Shown: positions 9,708 through 21,430, counted from the first letter of the stretch. The stretch: DNA of 64,000 bases from Bathynomus jamesi (GCA_023014485.1 JAJOZX010005779.1:238008-302007); one strand, 5' to 3'. The notes: generated from the letters alone by a model not told the origin. A program made the numbers and translations.

Positions 9708-9866
9708 ATTAGTTCCTCGATGATCTGACACTCGCTGGACCGAATGTGAGCCAATACTTCGATTTCTGTATTCAGGTCACTGGGTTGGCTGTGCGGAGAA
9801 GCATCCATATCATTTATTCCCCTTTCATCAAAAGTAGCTATAACACGACCACGTACCTCATCGGTC
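9708..9866 (-). CDS. Internal exon of an unidentified host-like gene
   Basis: The minus strand has an acceptor (polypyrimidine-poor but ending TTGTAG) directly before 9,866 and a consensus donor GTGAGT directly after 9,708. Between them 159 bases are open in one phase: one base completes a codon, 52 codons follow and two bases remain. The start reads TDEVRGRVIATFDERGINDM, and the exon ends in HIRSSECQIIEEL. That phase is exactly the one left open by the exon at 15,495-15,320 on the same strand. I do not recognise the protein. It is acidic, with no obvious domain, signal peptide or membrane segment. A third exon would lie left of 9,708, perhaps outside the window, in which case the Polinton sits in the next intron. 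Confidence 0.5.
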
Positions 9867-10058
9867 CTACAAGGTTAAGTAAAAATAGAGAGCTACAACA
9901 AGAGAAATGCCACGAATTTAAATGCAGATAATTCTTAAGAGTTTTGGTAATTTAAAAATCCTACTGCGGTGCTGAATTATCGAGAAAAATATTATTAAAA
10001 CTCCACCATATACCTTACCTTACCTTACAACCTTACAAAGGTTCCGCGCGATGATTTC

Positions 10059-13000
10059 TCACTTCGCGAAGGTCAAGCTTGTCGCCCCTCCTCTCGAGTT
10101 GACCTGGTGAAGTAGTGAGTTGGATTCTTGCGCTCTCCACCTCACATAGCCAGGTACGCCCGGCTCATCGGGGATTGTTCTGAGCAAGGCGTCTAGTCTT
10201 CTTTTGAAGATTTCCACTGCAACTACCTTCGTGTTTCTTAGGTCTTTGGGCAACTGATTAAACAGTTTTGGTCCTCTCACTACAAAACTATTTTCTTTCA
10301 GGGTTAAGGATGTTCCCTGTCCCGCCTTCAATTTGGGAATACGACAGTCTACCGCTTCTACTTTCCACCGTTGTTTGGGGAGTTATGGGATTCAGAGTAA
10401 GATTAGGGACTAGTTTCTCTATTATTTTCCAAGTGTAAATAATGGTGTATCTCTCTCTTCTCCTTTCCAGTGAATATAGATCTAGTTCTCGTAACCTTTC
10501 CCAGTAATTTAGTTCTTTGCACCCATTGATCTTGGCTGTGAAGCTTCTTTGGATCCCCTCCAGCTGTCTAATGTCTTCTTTTTTATATGGGGATGTTAGG
10601 ACCGAGCAGTATTCCAATTTGGGTATTATCAGGGTTTTCAGTAGAGGAATCATTACATTCCTATCCCTTCGTTTAAAGGTTCTCAATATCTGACCCGTTA
10701 TTCTCTTTGCTCTGTTTACTGCTATCTTATTTTGTGTTTCAAATTTCGCATCATCTGTCATTACAACCCCTAAATCTTTTGCTCTGGAATTTCTCTGAAT
10801 TTCCTGTCCATTTGGGGTATAATATTCCATGGACTTTAGGTCTTCTCTTTTTCCGTACCGTAATAGCTGAAATTTCTCGGTGTTAAACTTCATATTGTTG
10901 TCTTCGTCCACTTGTAGATTTTGTTTATGTCGGTTTGTAGAGATCCTATGTCTTCTGGGTTTCTTATTTTTCTACTGATCTTTGTGTCATCCGCAAAGGA
11001 TGTTACTGTGCTGTCTCTGGTAACGTCCTCATCTATGTCAGTTAGCATGATTATGAAGAGTAGTGGAGCTAATACTGTTCCTTGTGGTACTGAGCTGAGG
11101 ACCTCTGATTCTGATGAAGATACTCCTTGTACTGTAACGACTTGCCTCCGCTCACTAAGGAAATTATATATCCATTTCCCTACTTTTCCTGTTATTCCCA
11201 TATATTTCAGTTTATGTATTATGATTCCGTGGTCACACTTGTCGAACGCTTTAGCAAAGTCTGTGTATAGTACATCATAGTTTTCATTACTTTCAAGTGA
11301 ATCAATAATGTTTTGTAGTGTTCCATTAGTTGTGATAGGCATGATCTGCCTGATCGAAACCCGTGTTGGTTATCATTGAATTTTTTCTGAGTTTCCAAAA
11401 AGTCATAGATTTTCTGTCTAACTATTCTTTCAAATATTTTAGTGAGATGAGATGTAAGCGACACTGGCCTATAGTTTTTGGCCTCGGATCGATCTCCTCC
11501 TTTATATATTGGGACTATGTTCGCGCTCTTCAGGATGCCCGGTATTTCTCCCGTGTCTAATGATCGTCTCCATATCCAGTATAGGGGCTCAGCGATTGCA
11601 TTCTTGCAGTTTTTGATCAGTGTGGCATTCCATTTATCCGGTCCTGCCGCTGAGTGTGTTTTTAGTTTCCCTATGGCTTGTGTAATATCATCCGTCGTAA
11701 AGTCGAAATCCGTTATACTTTCCCCTTGTGGTTCTTCTTCAAAGAACGCGTTTCTATCGCATATCAATTTGTCAGTTTTTGGGATACTGAAAGATGATTC
11801 ATACTGAGCTTTTAATATTTCAGATACTTCTGTTAGATCATCAGATAAATCACTGTTCTCATTTTTTAAAGGTCCGATAGTCGCATGGTTTTTCGACTTT
11901 CTTTTTGCGAAATTATAGAAGTACTTTGAGTTAGCCTTTATCGCTTCTATAGCGTCATCTTCTTCTTTTTCTGTATGCTTCTCGATTGTTCCTGTATGAC
12001 GACATCGATACTTTGTAGTTTATCATTTAATATTTTTCTGATGTTATCTTTACAATTACTTAATTTTGCAGTCACTCTTTTTCTCTTTCGGAACAATGCC
12101 CTCTTTTGTCTTTCGAACCTGCTTCTCTTTCCTCTTTGTTGTATCTTTGGGACATGTTTTTCCACAATTTCTAACGTCTTCTCCTCTAACGTCATTAGCA
12201 TCTCTTCCGTTGTCTTGGCCTCGAAAATGGTTTTCCAATCTATTACTTCCATGCTGGATGTCACATCTTCCCAGTTTATAGCTTTGGAGTGAAAATTAAA
12301 AATTTCGAATTTGCTTTTTCTGTTGTGCGTGTTCTTTCCTTTCCTGTTGCCTTTATATTAGTTGTTATTTCAATGATGTTGTGGTCTGATATCATAGTTG
12401 GGGATATTTCTACATTATCAATTAGATTACTGTTGTTTGTGAATACCAAATCTAGGCAGTTGTTTTTTCTTGTGTTTTCTGTTATTTCTTGCGTTAACAT
12501 AAATTCATCAGCTAAAGCTAGTAGCATTTTTACCTGCTCCTGGTCTTCTCGTGTGCCCCCCTTGTCCTGGTGTATACATATATTTTTTCCTATCCTTTTA
12601 TATTTCATGAATGGGAAATTAAAATCACCACAGAGAAAAATATTTGGGGTTGGAGAGTGTAGATCTTTTACTAAGTTTCTTACCTCTGTAATGGAATCTG
12701 AAAATTTTGAGGTTGGCGTGTTTGGGGGTCTGTACATTACAATTAGTACCATATTTAATTTTTCAATTTTTGCTGCTACACATTCTACGTAGTTGTTTGA
12801 GGTACTTATAGCCATTTCTGCTATGTGCCTTTCGCGTGTGTAAATAGCACATCCTCCTTTACGTCTCACTGTTCTGTCGGCTCGGAGGATGTTATAGTTG
12901 TCAATTTGTATTTCTTTTTTGTCAATACAGGACTCACAATTTTCACAGTTCGCCTGGCAGTCCTTTAGATGAGTTTCCGTGAGGCATGCAAAGTCTGCTC

Positions 13001-13260
13001 CGGCTTCTTGCATGAGTCCTTTCAGGTATGCAACTTTGTTCGTGGATGGTTTGATTTAAGGCCCTGTATGTTGGCTAGGATTATTTTTATTTTTTCTCTT
13101 TCTTTTTCGCATACAGGTGGTTCCGATTTGTTTTCCAATGGGGGTGCCGGTTTCGTTGCCTTGTGGTCCTCCGAGAATTTACCTCTTTTTATCTTTGTCG
13201 GTACCTGTTGTCCCGATAACGCATGAAGTGCCTTTGTTCGTACCTTCTGTCCGGCTCTCG
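10059..13260 (-). pseudogene. LINE copy A ORF2: AP endonuclease and reverse transcriptase, frameshifted
   Basis: Reading right to left, the endonuclease starts near 13,090 (IILANIQGLKS) and continues in another frame (FACLTETHL, VMYRPPN, FLCGDFNFP, ISDHNIIE). The RT follows, with AAGPDKWNA, NYRPVSLTSHL, QHGFRSGRSCLSQL, AKAFDKCDHGI, SVPQGTVLAPLLF and the catalytic SFADDTK. A C-terminal thumb region reaches the stop at 10,059. Breaks occur near 13,020, 12,270-11,800, 11,270, 10,900 and 10,310. An intact protein would nick target DNA and copy the element RNA onto it. Confidence 0.88.
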
Positions 13261-14187
13261 GATTTCTATATTTATATTTGTCAGCTGGTTTTGTAATTGC
13301 TGGAGAGTATTTAGCAGCTGAAATGTGTTGGCTGCGTCTAAAAAATTCCACTCTTCTTTGATGTTCGTTTTTTCTGTTCCCTCGTTGCGTTCCTTTGAGG
13401 GTGGTGGTATCGGCATTTTTTTTCGTATTTGCAACTCCCATATCTTTCATAAGTGTTGCAGACCGTAAGATGGTGGAACATGCATTTCTTATCAAACTTG
13501 CAGTATCCACTTGTGTAATGCATTTTGCATAATGTGGGATGTGCATATATGCATTGCCCATCCCGATATCTGCAGTTTCCTTTCGCGTAGTATTTGCATA
13601 CGATATTTTCTACGCTTCTGCTTTCTTTCTTATTATTTTCCAAGTTCTTAGTTTTGGCATTATCATTATTTTTCTTTGGCTGTTTATTTTCTACGTTTTT
13701 AGTTATTATTTTTATCATTTCGCTCGTTGGACCGTTTGTCTACTTCGCCACTTTTACTTATTTCTTTCCTTTCATCTATGTCTTCCTTCCGTATTATATT
13801 GTTTATATCGTTATTTGTTATTAAATTGTTGTTCGTTATTATGCTGTTATCGTTATTTCGTCTTCTCTCTCATCCACCCTTTTTTCGTTGGGACCATTTC
13901 GGACCATGTGTCCCCATTATTTCATTCTTTTTTGTAACTTTCGAGTCTGCTATCTCCATTTCTTTAAAGACCGCGAAAGAATTTACGGTCTGTGTACATG
14001 CGCCACATAGAAATTTGATCCCCACGACGTGTTTCGCGTTCGAGACAAGAGTTATTTCCCGATCATTCCAATTCATGCAGTTAAAGTCGTTTAATCGTTG
14101 GCAGAAATCACATCTAATCGCTAGGCTTTCCGTTGTTACTAAATTGCACAAATTACAGATTAAGTGAGAATTTGGACCCATATCCAT
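13190..14187 (-). pseudogene. LINE copy A ORF1 with PHD-like and triple CCCH zinc fingers
   Basis: From ATG 14,187 the first 105 codons carry a PHD-like cysteine pattern (CNLC, CDFC, NCMNW, CGAC). After a frame change near 13,870 there is a basic stretch and then three successive CCCH fingers: CKYYAKGNC...CIYAH, CKMHYTSGYC...CMFHH and CNTYERYGSC...CRYHH. A second frame change near 13,390 leads to a helical region (NTFQLLNTLQQLQNQL) that could form a coiled coil. Such proteins bind element RNA. PHD-like fingers are known in some CR1-type ORF1 proteins; three CCCH fingers in tandem are less usual to me. Confidence 0.75.
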
Positions 14188-14540
14188 GCTATTCCTTAAT
14201 TAGTAAGAAGAAATACCCACACAAATTCTTTATTTATTTTTATTTTTATTCTGTTTCTTTCCTTTCGATGGTCGAGGGTATTTCGAGGGTTTTCTGACCT
14301 TTGCGTTTTATGACCTTTTTCCTGCTTTGTTTCAAACTTTCTCGAATGCCAACTATATTTCGTTTTCAATATATATACGTTAAAATTGGTGATAAATTAT
14401 GTAAACTGTATTGCACTTTCTTAATTTTAATGAATTTCACTTTATAATTTATATGCACGGATTCACTGATACTTTATACACTTTCGGGTGCAAACAGAAT
14501 AAACCGCCGAGTAGATTATTCCCTTCTAATTTGGGTGTTA

Positions 14541-14935
14541 AGTAGAGAGAGCAAAACAACACGTCCATTCACCACAGGATATATATATATATATATAGCC
14601 GAAATAATCACGATGAAAACAGACAATAATTAAAAACATGATGGGATTAATTTTTACGTTGTAGAAAACTCAGAATAAAGCTAGGTTAGACTAACAGCAA
14701 ATTGTAACCAGAAGCAGATAGCCTGACAGTTTTCAAAAGCAAGATTAGCTGGGTGTGCTATGTTCCATCTGCCTGCAACGGGTCTCGAACCCGCAGCCAA
14801 ATCTTAATAGTTTTTAATATTTGTATTGTAAGTTTTTAATATTTCTAAAATCGTACCTGTACAAGAAATGTACAAATAAAAACACACCAAAGCTGGATCC
14901 TATCTGCTTTGCAGATAGCTGGTGAGGGAAGCTAT
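14541..14935. other. Intergenic repeats, no gene seen
   Basis: A (TA)n tract at 14,580 and a relic with a tRNA-like B box on the minus strand (GGTTCGAGACCC near 14,785) but no matching A box. The phrase CTCAGAATAAAGCTAGGTTAGA recurs at about 14,668 and 15,280. Confidence 0.55.
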
Positions 14936-14949
14936 ATTTTTGGGACCTC

Positions 14950-15135
14950 TTTGCGAGTGACCCGTGCTCACGTCGAGCTAGCATCATGAAAAAGAAAAAC
15001 TATAGTATTTGTCATTTACCTTTACTTATTCGGAGTATAGCGGATTTAATTATCCTAGAAGAGTTCTTGTTCCATGCACGGTCTGTGTGTATCATAAAAA
15101 ACCTCAGGGAACCATTCTGAGTTCATTCGCATATA
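14950..15135. repeat. Dispersed repeat shared with 60,660-60,830
   Basis: The run from CATCATGAAAAAGAAAAACT through TGCACGGTCTGT to GAACCATTCTGAGTT is closely repeated near 60,690-60,825. There it forms one arm of a fold-back element. No coding capacity. Confidence 0.75.
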
Positions 15136-15319
15136 TATATATATATATACCGAAATAACCCGAAGGAAACAGAGAATTAAAAATATTTTTGAAAACGCGT
15201 TTATTGCGGCCTTTTACGGCTAGGCTATATTGTTATAAACGAGAGAGAGTCCTGGGGTTAATTTTTCTTTATAGGAAAACTCAGAATAAAGCTAGGTTAG
15301 ACACTTGTAAGTTACTTAC

Positions 15320-15495
15320 ATTTTAACAGCGTCTTCATTGAACGGTTCTTGCATTTCTTCACAATTTTCCGTAACACTCTGGGTAGATAAAAGCTCCCCC
15401 CGATCTATAGCTCTGCAAATTAGAAGCGTTGCGTGAGCATAAAAGTCTTTTTCTTCAATCAATTCCAGAGAATTGTAGAGCGATAACTGACTCAT
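15320..15495 (-). CDS. First coding exon of an unidentified host-like gene
   Basis: ATG at 15,495 on the minus strand opens 58 codons (start MSQLSLYNSLELIEEKDFYA) and ends with two bases of a codon at a strong donor, GTAAGT (15,319-15,314). The next phase-compatible exon on the same strand is at 9,866-9,708, and joining the two gives a continuous frame. The intervening intron would contain the full-length LINE copy A, also on the minus strand. The piece is acidic and helical with no domain I know, and I do not recognise the gene. A CCAAT-like and GC-rich region lies upstream. A chance open frame with well-placed splice sites remains possible. Confidence 0.5.
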
Positions 15496-15850
15496 AGTGT
15501 ATATTTGAAAAGCACTAAGCGAAAAACATACGAACTGAGGCTCTCAGATGAACTGCTCCCTTTTATAAAGGGGGCGTGTGACCAACCCACAAAACACAAT
15601 CGTTAGCTTCCTATTGTCTAGCGGTGAATTTTTGGCGGGGCTTGACGCGTAGGCCTGCATAACGGCCAAACAGAGGTTCTGGGATCCACCCACAGGGCTG
15701 TGGTTGGTTACCCCGTGAAATCTGGGGCGTGTCATGTCAAATGTCCCCATTCGTGGAGAGACGAGAAACGCTTTGTTTTTTGATCTTGTATTCGACCGAG
15801 AGAGAGAGAGAGGGAGAGAGAGAGTTGAGGTCTCAAACTCGGCCACGTGC
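15496..15850 (-). promoter_or_regulatory. Possible promoter region of the 15.5-kb exon
   Basis: Directly upstream of the minus-strand ATG there is a locally GC-richer stretch with GGGCGTG boxes (near 15,568 and 15,727), an ATTGG/CCAAT match near 15,614 and a TTTATAAA box near 15,563. Assignment is by composition and position only. Confidence 0.3.
15751..15835. repeat. Direct repeat, left copy, with (GA)n
   Basis: The segment GAGAGACGAGAAACGCTTTG ... TTGTATTCGACC(GA)n...GTTGAGGT is repeated at 16,687-16,765 in the same orientation with few changes. Confidence 0.8.
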
Positions 15851-16440
15851 TACCCGTATTTATAAAGCACAGCGAAACGAGAGTAAAGAGAACGATAAAT
15901 GAAAGAGATAGAGAGAAAATGAATAGAAAGTAGAGTAAATAATGAAATATAATATTGAAGGACTGGGCCCTTAAAGCAATTAAACACAACATTTTGGTGG
16001 CTACGCGGTGTTCCTTTATATAAATATAAGGGCTTTCCCACGTCGCCTTATATTTCGGGCAAAATTGTTGCTACCCGTATTATAGCATTAATAAATATTC
16101 TGGTTCGATTATTTAAATAGCAAGATGCATTGTGTTATCCCATTTGCAAGAAAATTTCGATTATCATTCCTTAACAATCATTGTAACTGTTTCAAAATTT
16201 CTTCTCATAGCGAGCATTTTCGTAATTTTCGCAGTCAAAAAATTTTTTTTCTCTTCTCGTTGGAGTCTAGATTTCCAAACCGCTTTGACTCAAAATTTAT
16301 CTGAGTCGTTTTGTCGAAGCCGTAATAATGTGGAGTAAAAATTAGAGTCGGAATTCGAGAGTTGTTTGTTTCCTTTTCGCGTTGATTTTTGTACGGCAAG
16401 GTTTAAAATGTTTGAGTGTATGGTGACGCATTTTTAGGTA
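15851..16440. other. No gene seen
   Basis: AT-rich, moderately complex sequence without convincing coding or structural signals. Confidence 0.5.
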
Positions 16441-16441
16441 A

Positions 16442-16447
<6 letters not shown>

Positions 16448-16486
<39 letters not shown>
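16448..16486. repeat. (TA)n microsatellite
   Basis: About 19 uninterrupted TA units. Confidence 0.95.
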
Positions 16487-16488
<2 letters not shown>

Positions 16489-16686
16489 GAGCATTCTAAG
16501 AGATTAAATAAAGAAGAGGCAAAATTTTCCAGAATCTATTCGAGTTTTTAAGATTATATTTTGACTCGGTATAAATAATGGATTTACAGGCATCGCTTTG
16601 TAGTTTTAGTTCGCTTCATAATTTTAAATTAATTTAAAGGTTTAAAGTCGAAAAATAATCGTTAAAGATTAATTTATACTGGGTCA

Positions 16687-16765
16687 AATTCGGGAGAGAC
16701 GAGAAACCCTTTGTTTTTTGATCTTGTATTCGACAGAGAGAGAGAGAGAGAGAGAGAGTTGAGGT
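16687..16765. repeat. Direct repeat, right copy, with (GA)n
   Basis: Second copy of the 15,751-15,835 segment, with a longer perfect (GA)n run. The sequence from here to 17,148 shows no gene. Confidence 0.8.
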
Positions 16766-17156
16766 TGGAATGTGAAACGTTTTATGGTGCATGATGCTCG
16801 CCTGTACAACCTCGTTTGTCGGGAAAGGAAGGGTTTTCGTGATATTGGAAGATATACTCGTAACAATTCGCGTATGTTTGAGAGAGACGCTAACTACGAT
16901 TTATGGTGCATTGAAACATAAAAGTGGAAGATATTTAATTATCCATGAAGGCTGCCCTGTAAAATTTGAGCGATGGAATGGATAAATTAAAAAAAAAAAA
17001 GACGTGTGATATAGTGTTTCAATAAACACGATCTCGAGCGAATTGAAATAAGATTGACCCAACGCTGTGTAGTATAATTTAAAATGCATACCTTATCTCG
17101 AATCCTGGAAATCAGAGAGGCAGCAATAAAGAAATAAACAACATGTGTGTGTGTAT

Positions 17157-19859
17157 TAGGGTGTCCCAAACTCATAGGGGGCCAAATTATTTTTCGGGAT
17201 ACAAATCCGCTCGTGTTGCGCTCTTTTGTTGTTTCCCATTAGAAGTCTTCCTGTAAAATTTCAGAGAGATCGAAGGAGATTTAAAGGTCCCGAACTTTGA
17301 ACACTTTATTTCTCCTCTTAACTGAAAGGCAAATTAACTGAAATATTTCTCTCAAAAGTTCCATCACAAAGATGATTATACAAAATAAACATGTATTTTA
17401 ATCTTAACACACAAACAACAATTTCAAAGCATCACATTTATGCATTTTAACTAAACACGTGTTTCATGAGATCCGTTTTTGTTCCCTTCCGGCTCACATT
17501 CCGTCGGTGTGAGTGGACAGTTCGAAGGAGGAACTGGAGGTCTTCTTCATCACGGCACAGAGGTTTGCTTGTGTATTTCTCAATGAGGGCGATGCCTCGC
17601 TCTGCTGCATCATTGACCACCATCAGTTCTGCAGCTCGGCTCTTTGCCAGACGGTAGTTTTCGTCAGTAGGCCATGTTTCAGGGTCTTTGGTGAGGAACG
17701 TGGGCTCAACTTGGAGAAACTGGAAGAGTGTGGTGGATCGACTCGTCACCCACGGACTTAAACGGCCATCCACTTGCAGTCCCTTGCCTTGGACCCGTTT
17801 GAGTCCTTTCCCAGGGCGCTTTTTCAGGTTAGCCGTCATGTTACGCTTTTCATTATCGTCAACTCTATCATCAAACAGTGCAAGACAGATTAATCCTCCG
17901 AGATATACCACAGATGACGGAGCACAGCCCGGTAAGCTGTGTTTCCAACGTCCTTGTCAGGGTAACCTACAAGAAGATTGCACAGCCTAACGTCACTTTT
18001 GGGAGATTTGATGGCGATGGGAGCCTCGTCCCAGTGACGCACGTATACAAGGCTCACGAAGAGAGCCATACGGCGAACCCCTTGCAGTTCTTGGAGACGA
18101 AGTTCGGAGAACTGGGACTGCAGTAATGCTATTTTCAGGCAGTAAATACCTTTGGCCATCCATCTGGCCTGATGGTAAGCCCCTGGAGGCCGAAGCTTGT
18201 AACGTCCTACGTCGTCTCCGAGGTACAAGAGGCTCAGTCGAAGAAGTTCTTCATAATCCTCTCGAGGATGATTACCACTTCTTAGGGCATCGCGGAGATA
18301 GTCTATTACCTGAAGTCGCATTTGTGAAAGGCAAGCATTGTCATTTATGAAGGCTTTAGCCACCTCGTCCTTGTCAAATGCATCCAACTGACAGTGGTTC
18401 ATTGATGGCCAGGCCTCCTTGAATCTCCTGAAAAGTGGGATTTCAGGACTTGGTGGTGTTCCTAGGCACACGACGAAGACATCCTTGAGAATCACTTTGT
18501 GAACGTGATGACGGCAAGCAAACCATAAAAGAGATCTTCCCAATGCCGCTTCCAAACGCGCACACGCACCTTGCACTATCCCTGTGTTTGATGCCGTCGT
18601 GTCAAACACCATGCCTATGATCTTGTCCTCAATTCCGACTAGGGTGAGCGCTTGATGGACTGCGCTTGCCATTTGCTGTCCTGTGCCGTCTATTATTTTC
18701 GGTGCTCCTAATAGCTCTTCCACACCATCCCCAGTCACCACAACAGCAATCCGATCGACTGACTTACCCTCCTGTTCGACGTCAGTGAGTATCTTTGTGT
18801 CCCAGTGGATCTGCAGTCGAGGTGGAAGCTGCTCGAGGTGGCCAATAACATTGGTCCCTATCATTGTACGGGCCTTTTGTCGGAAGCGGTGAACCGTGCT
18901 CTTTGATGGAACACTGTCAGGACCGAGAGCTAGGGATTTTGCAGTCGCAGCAAACGCTGATGTTGCCTGTCGAACAGAAAGGCCCTCGCGATCCCAAGTT
19001 GCTTCCAGGTCAAGATCACTCAGACTTCTTTTAGTCTGTCATGTTTGGGAGCTTTCGAAGGTTTAAGTCCACAAGTGACGGCTTCGTTTCCACTGTCAGC
19101 TGACGATGTGCTAGAACTGCTGTCGGTAGCCTCTTCTGTGACTCCTACAGCTAGAGCCTCCTCCGTTTGACGCCGGTGTGCCCGCTCAAGAGCTCTTTCC
19201 CTTTCCTGTCTTTTCATTGTGGCTGCATTATATTTTCTATCTTCACCTCCCATGTAACTCGTATGTCGACCTGCCCTTTGGGAAATGAGGAATTCCTTGT
19301 CTTCAAGAGGGATATCTCCCCGATCCAGAACGTCTGAGCGGGCGACTTCAAAAATATCCACCATATCAGCCAAGAATACATCCCGCTGCATATTGTAAGT
19401 CATTCCAGTCTTGTTCTTGTTTTTATGCAAATTTCGATACCTCTGTACCAAAGCTTTCAGTTTAGTCGAGGCATGAACGGAAGTTGTTGCCAGATTCGAG
19501 TTGGCTCTAGCCCAGATTTCTAATACAGCCGATATTACAGCCTTGACACTGTTGGAATCTGTCTTCTTTTGGTCGCGGTGATGGTAGAAGAAAAGGAGCA
19601 ACACGTCCATATTACTTGGTAATCGAGATTTAGCCAGCTCTACTATCGGAGACCTCTCAAGAAGCCACAACTTGATGTTTGATCTTGTCAACGCCATAAT
19701 GATCAATTCTGAAAACCAAAAAAAAGTCATCAAACGTCGGGACCTCTAAATATCATCTGATCGAGTTGAAAATCGCACAGCCGATGCTTTAGCCCAAACC
19801 ACATCCGGGCATGATACGAGTGGTCAGGTCGTCTTAAGAAGGAAAATTGGGACACCCTA
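17157..19859 (-). mobile_element. hAT-like DNA transposon with 8-bp target duplication
   Basis: Terminal inverted repeats TAGGGTGTCCCAA (left, from 17,157) and its complement TTGGGACACCCTA (ending 19,859). They are flanked by identical GTGTGTAT at 17,149-17,156 and 19,860-19,867. The 8-bp duplication and TAGGG ends are hAT-like. It encodes a divergent transposase on the minus strand. Confidence 0.9.
17447..19733 (-). pseudogene. Divergent hAT-like transposase, two frameshifts
   Basis: Three open pieces follow each other on the minus strand: 19,733-19,020, 18,990-17,890 and 17,911-17,447, together about 740 codons. The middle piece carries VVVTGDGVEELLGAPKI, an acidic motif MVFDTTASNTG followed by LLWFACRHHVHKVIL. 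This pairing of Asp with a C-x-H-H motif resembles the hAT catalytic region (D...A-N...C-x2-H). The last piece has LMVVNDAAERGIALIEKY, where the E-R pair recalls the hAT C-terminal dimerisation motif. I know this as a multicopy, usually unnamed animal family. The terminal repeats and target duplication around it support the transposase reading. Frame breaks near 19,020 and 17,900 inactivate it. Confidence 0.7.
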
Positions 19860-19867
19860 GTGTGTAT

Positions 19868-20156
19868 ATATATATATATATATGAGAAAAGTTCAGAATG
19901 GAAGGACTTTTATAGCCCCGTAATTAAATTTTTTTTGTTGAAGAAAAACAAGAAAAACTATGATTAGCAGAGATATATTTGGTACAATTCGTGTGTTTCA
20001 GAGATACACTAAAAGACGAATCAATTGCTGATGAAGTTTTAATCTTTATGATCTCAAAATAAACTCCTGCGGAAAGAAGCTTATTTATTGGAATTTTAAA
20101 TCGAAATTATCTATCGCTTCCGCCAAACTCCGCAATTTTCAGAACGATGTTTAATA

Positions 20157-20198
<42 letters not shown>

Positions 20199-20287
20199 TA
20201 TATATATAATTTTCCATAAATATTTATCCTTCTATTATTCAGCTAATTACATCGTTTAATTAGATGTCTGCTTATATCGCTTTCACC
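19868..20287. other. AT-rich DNA with a (TA)n tract, no gene seen
   Basis: Includes a long TA tract at 20,157-20,210 interrupted by short A/T runs. No coding signal. Confidence 0.55.
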
Positions 20288-20822
20288 TTTCTTCATTTCC
20301 CTCCTTTATATAGGCACGCCTTTTCTATCCGTCCGAATTGTTCATTCTGGTGAAGATAAGGCTTTACACTCCACCTTAGACCTACTTTTAAACGGGGATA
20401 TATATATATATATGAAAGAGAGAAACGTGCAAAGGTGTTTACACGAATTTTTAGATGAACTTTTTTCCGGAAATGTACATATATAGGCCCGCCTTTGCTT
20501 TCCGCCCGAATTGTTCATTCTGACGAATGTCAATCTTTACCCTCCACCTTAGACCTACTTTTAAACGGGGATATATATATATATATATAAGAGAGAGAGA
20601 GAGGGAAATAAACAAACAGATAAACAGCATGATCGAGTGTTGCAATAACGGGATCCTCTGGTTGCCCCTACGAATCGTGGAAGGATGTTTACACGAATTT
20701 TTAGATGAACTTTTTTCCAAAAATGTACATATACAGGCACGCCTTTGCTTTCCTTGCGAATTGTTCATTCTGGTGAATGTCAATCTTTACACTCCATCTT
20801 AGACCTACTTTTAAACAGAGAA

Positions 20823-20858
<36 letters not shown>

Positions 20859-21060
20859 CCGAGTGTTGCAATAAAGGGATCCCCTGATTGCCCCTACGAA
20901 CCGTGAAAGGATGTTTACACTCAATCTTAGACCTACGGTTTAACACGGACCATTAGGTCACCCTGGCTAGCAACCGCGGAAGGACGCGCCACCGCCGGGT
21001 CTCGAGCCCGCCTATACTCCACCTTAGACCTACAGTTTAACGTGGCCGCCGTAGCCCGAC
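20288..21060 (-). repeat. Array of SINE-body repeats
   Basis: Four to five copies of one module. On the minus strand it reads TAGGTCTAAGGTGGAGTGTA, then TTGACCTTCRTCAGAATGAA and a CAATTCGG-like end. The modules are separated by (TA)n and (GA)n tracts. The same body recurs at 60,055-60,125 attached to tRNA-like heads. The copy near 21,000 keeps a B-box-like GGGCTCGAGACCC. I infer serial SINE insertion or local duplication. Confidence 0.75.
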
Positions 21061-21320
21061 GCATATAATCGTAATATTTTATGGGCGTATAGAAGGGTGT
21101 GTACGTGCCAAACGAAGTATACACTGTGCCAACTGGCTGATGATGCCTGGCGGCACTGGCTGATTAAGCCGACTGGTTGATTAGGGGCCCTATAAAGCAA
21201 CGGCCGCTCGGCTGGTCTTAATATGCGCTTGGGGGTTCATTGCAACTTGGGGGATAACTCCGCCTCCAAGTTGCATAACCCCTTGTTGCTCTTGCAGCAA
21301 CCCCTCCCCCATTTAGGGGG
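21061..21320. other. No gene seen
   Basis: Contains short repeats of the type GGCTGATTAAGCCGACTGG near 21,130-21,185. No coding evidence. Confidence 0.5.
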
Positions 21321-21321
21321 T

Positions 21322-21430
21322 GGCACCATGGGTGCCTTGCAACAAAGGGGGGTTGGGGGCACTATGGGTGTCTTGCAACAAAGGGGGGTTGGGGGCACTA
21401 TGGGTGCCTTGCAACAAAGGGGGGTTGCAC
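21322..21430. repeat. 36-bp minisatellite, three copies
   Basis: Three near-identical units containing TGGGTGCCTTGCAACAAAGG followed by GGGGTTGGG. The period is a multiple of three, so both strands stay open across it. That is not evidence of a gene. Confidence 0.9.

Larger units (their letters stand above)
10040..14540 (-). mobile_element. CR1-like non-LTR retrotransposon, copy A, near full length
   Basis: On the minus strand there is a 5' region (about 14,540-14,190), ORF1 with zinc fingers and ORF2 with endonuclease and reverse transcriptase. The short 3' tail is built from TAAGG-like units (AAGGTTGTAAGGTAAGG). A second, 5'-truncated copy of the same family lies at 43,863-45,440 and only a 3' fragment at 25,530-25,665. 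Frameshifts show it is inactive. I infer a CR1/L2-type clade from RT style and ORF1 zinc fingers, without a tree. Confidence 0.85.

Noticed and set aside
14770..14815. tRNA gene or complete SINE at 14.8 kb
   Set aside because: Only a B-box-like word is present; no A box at the right distance.
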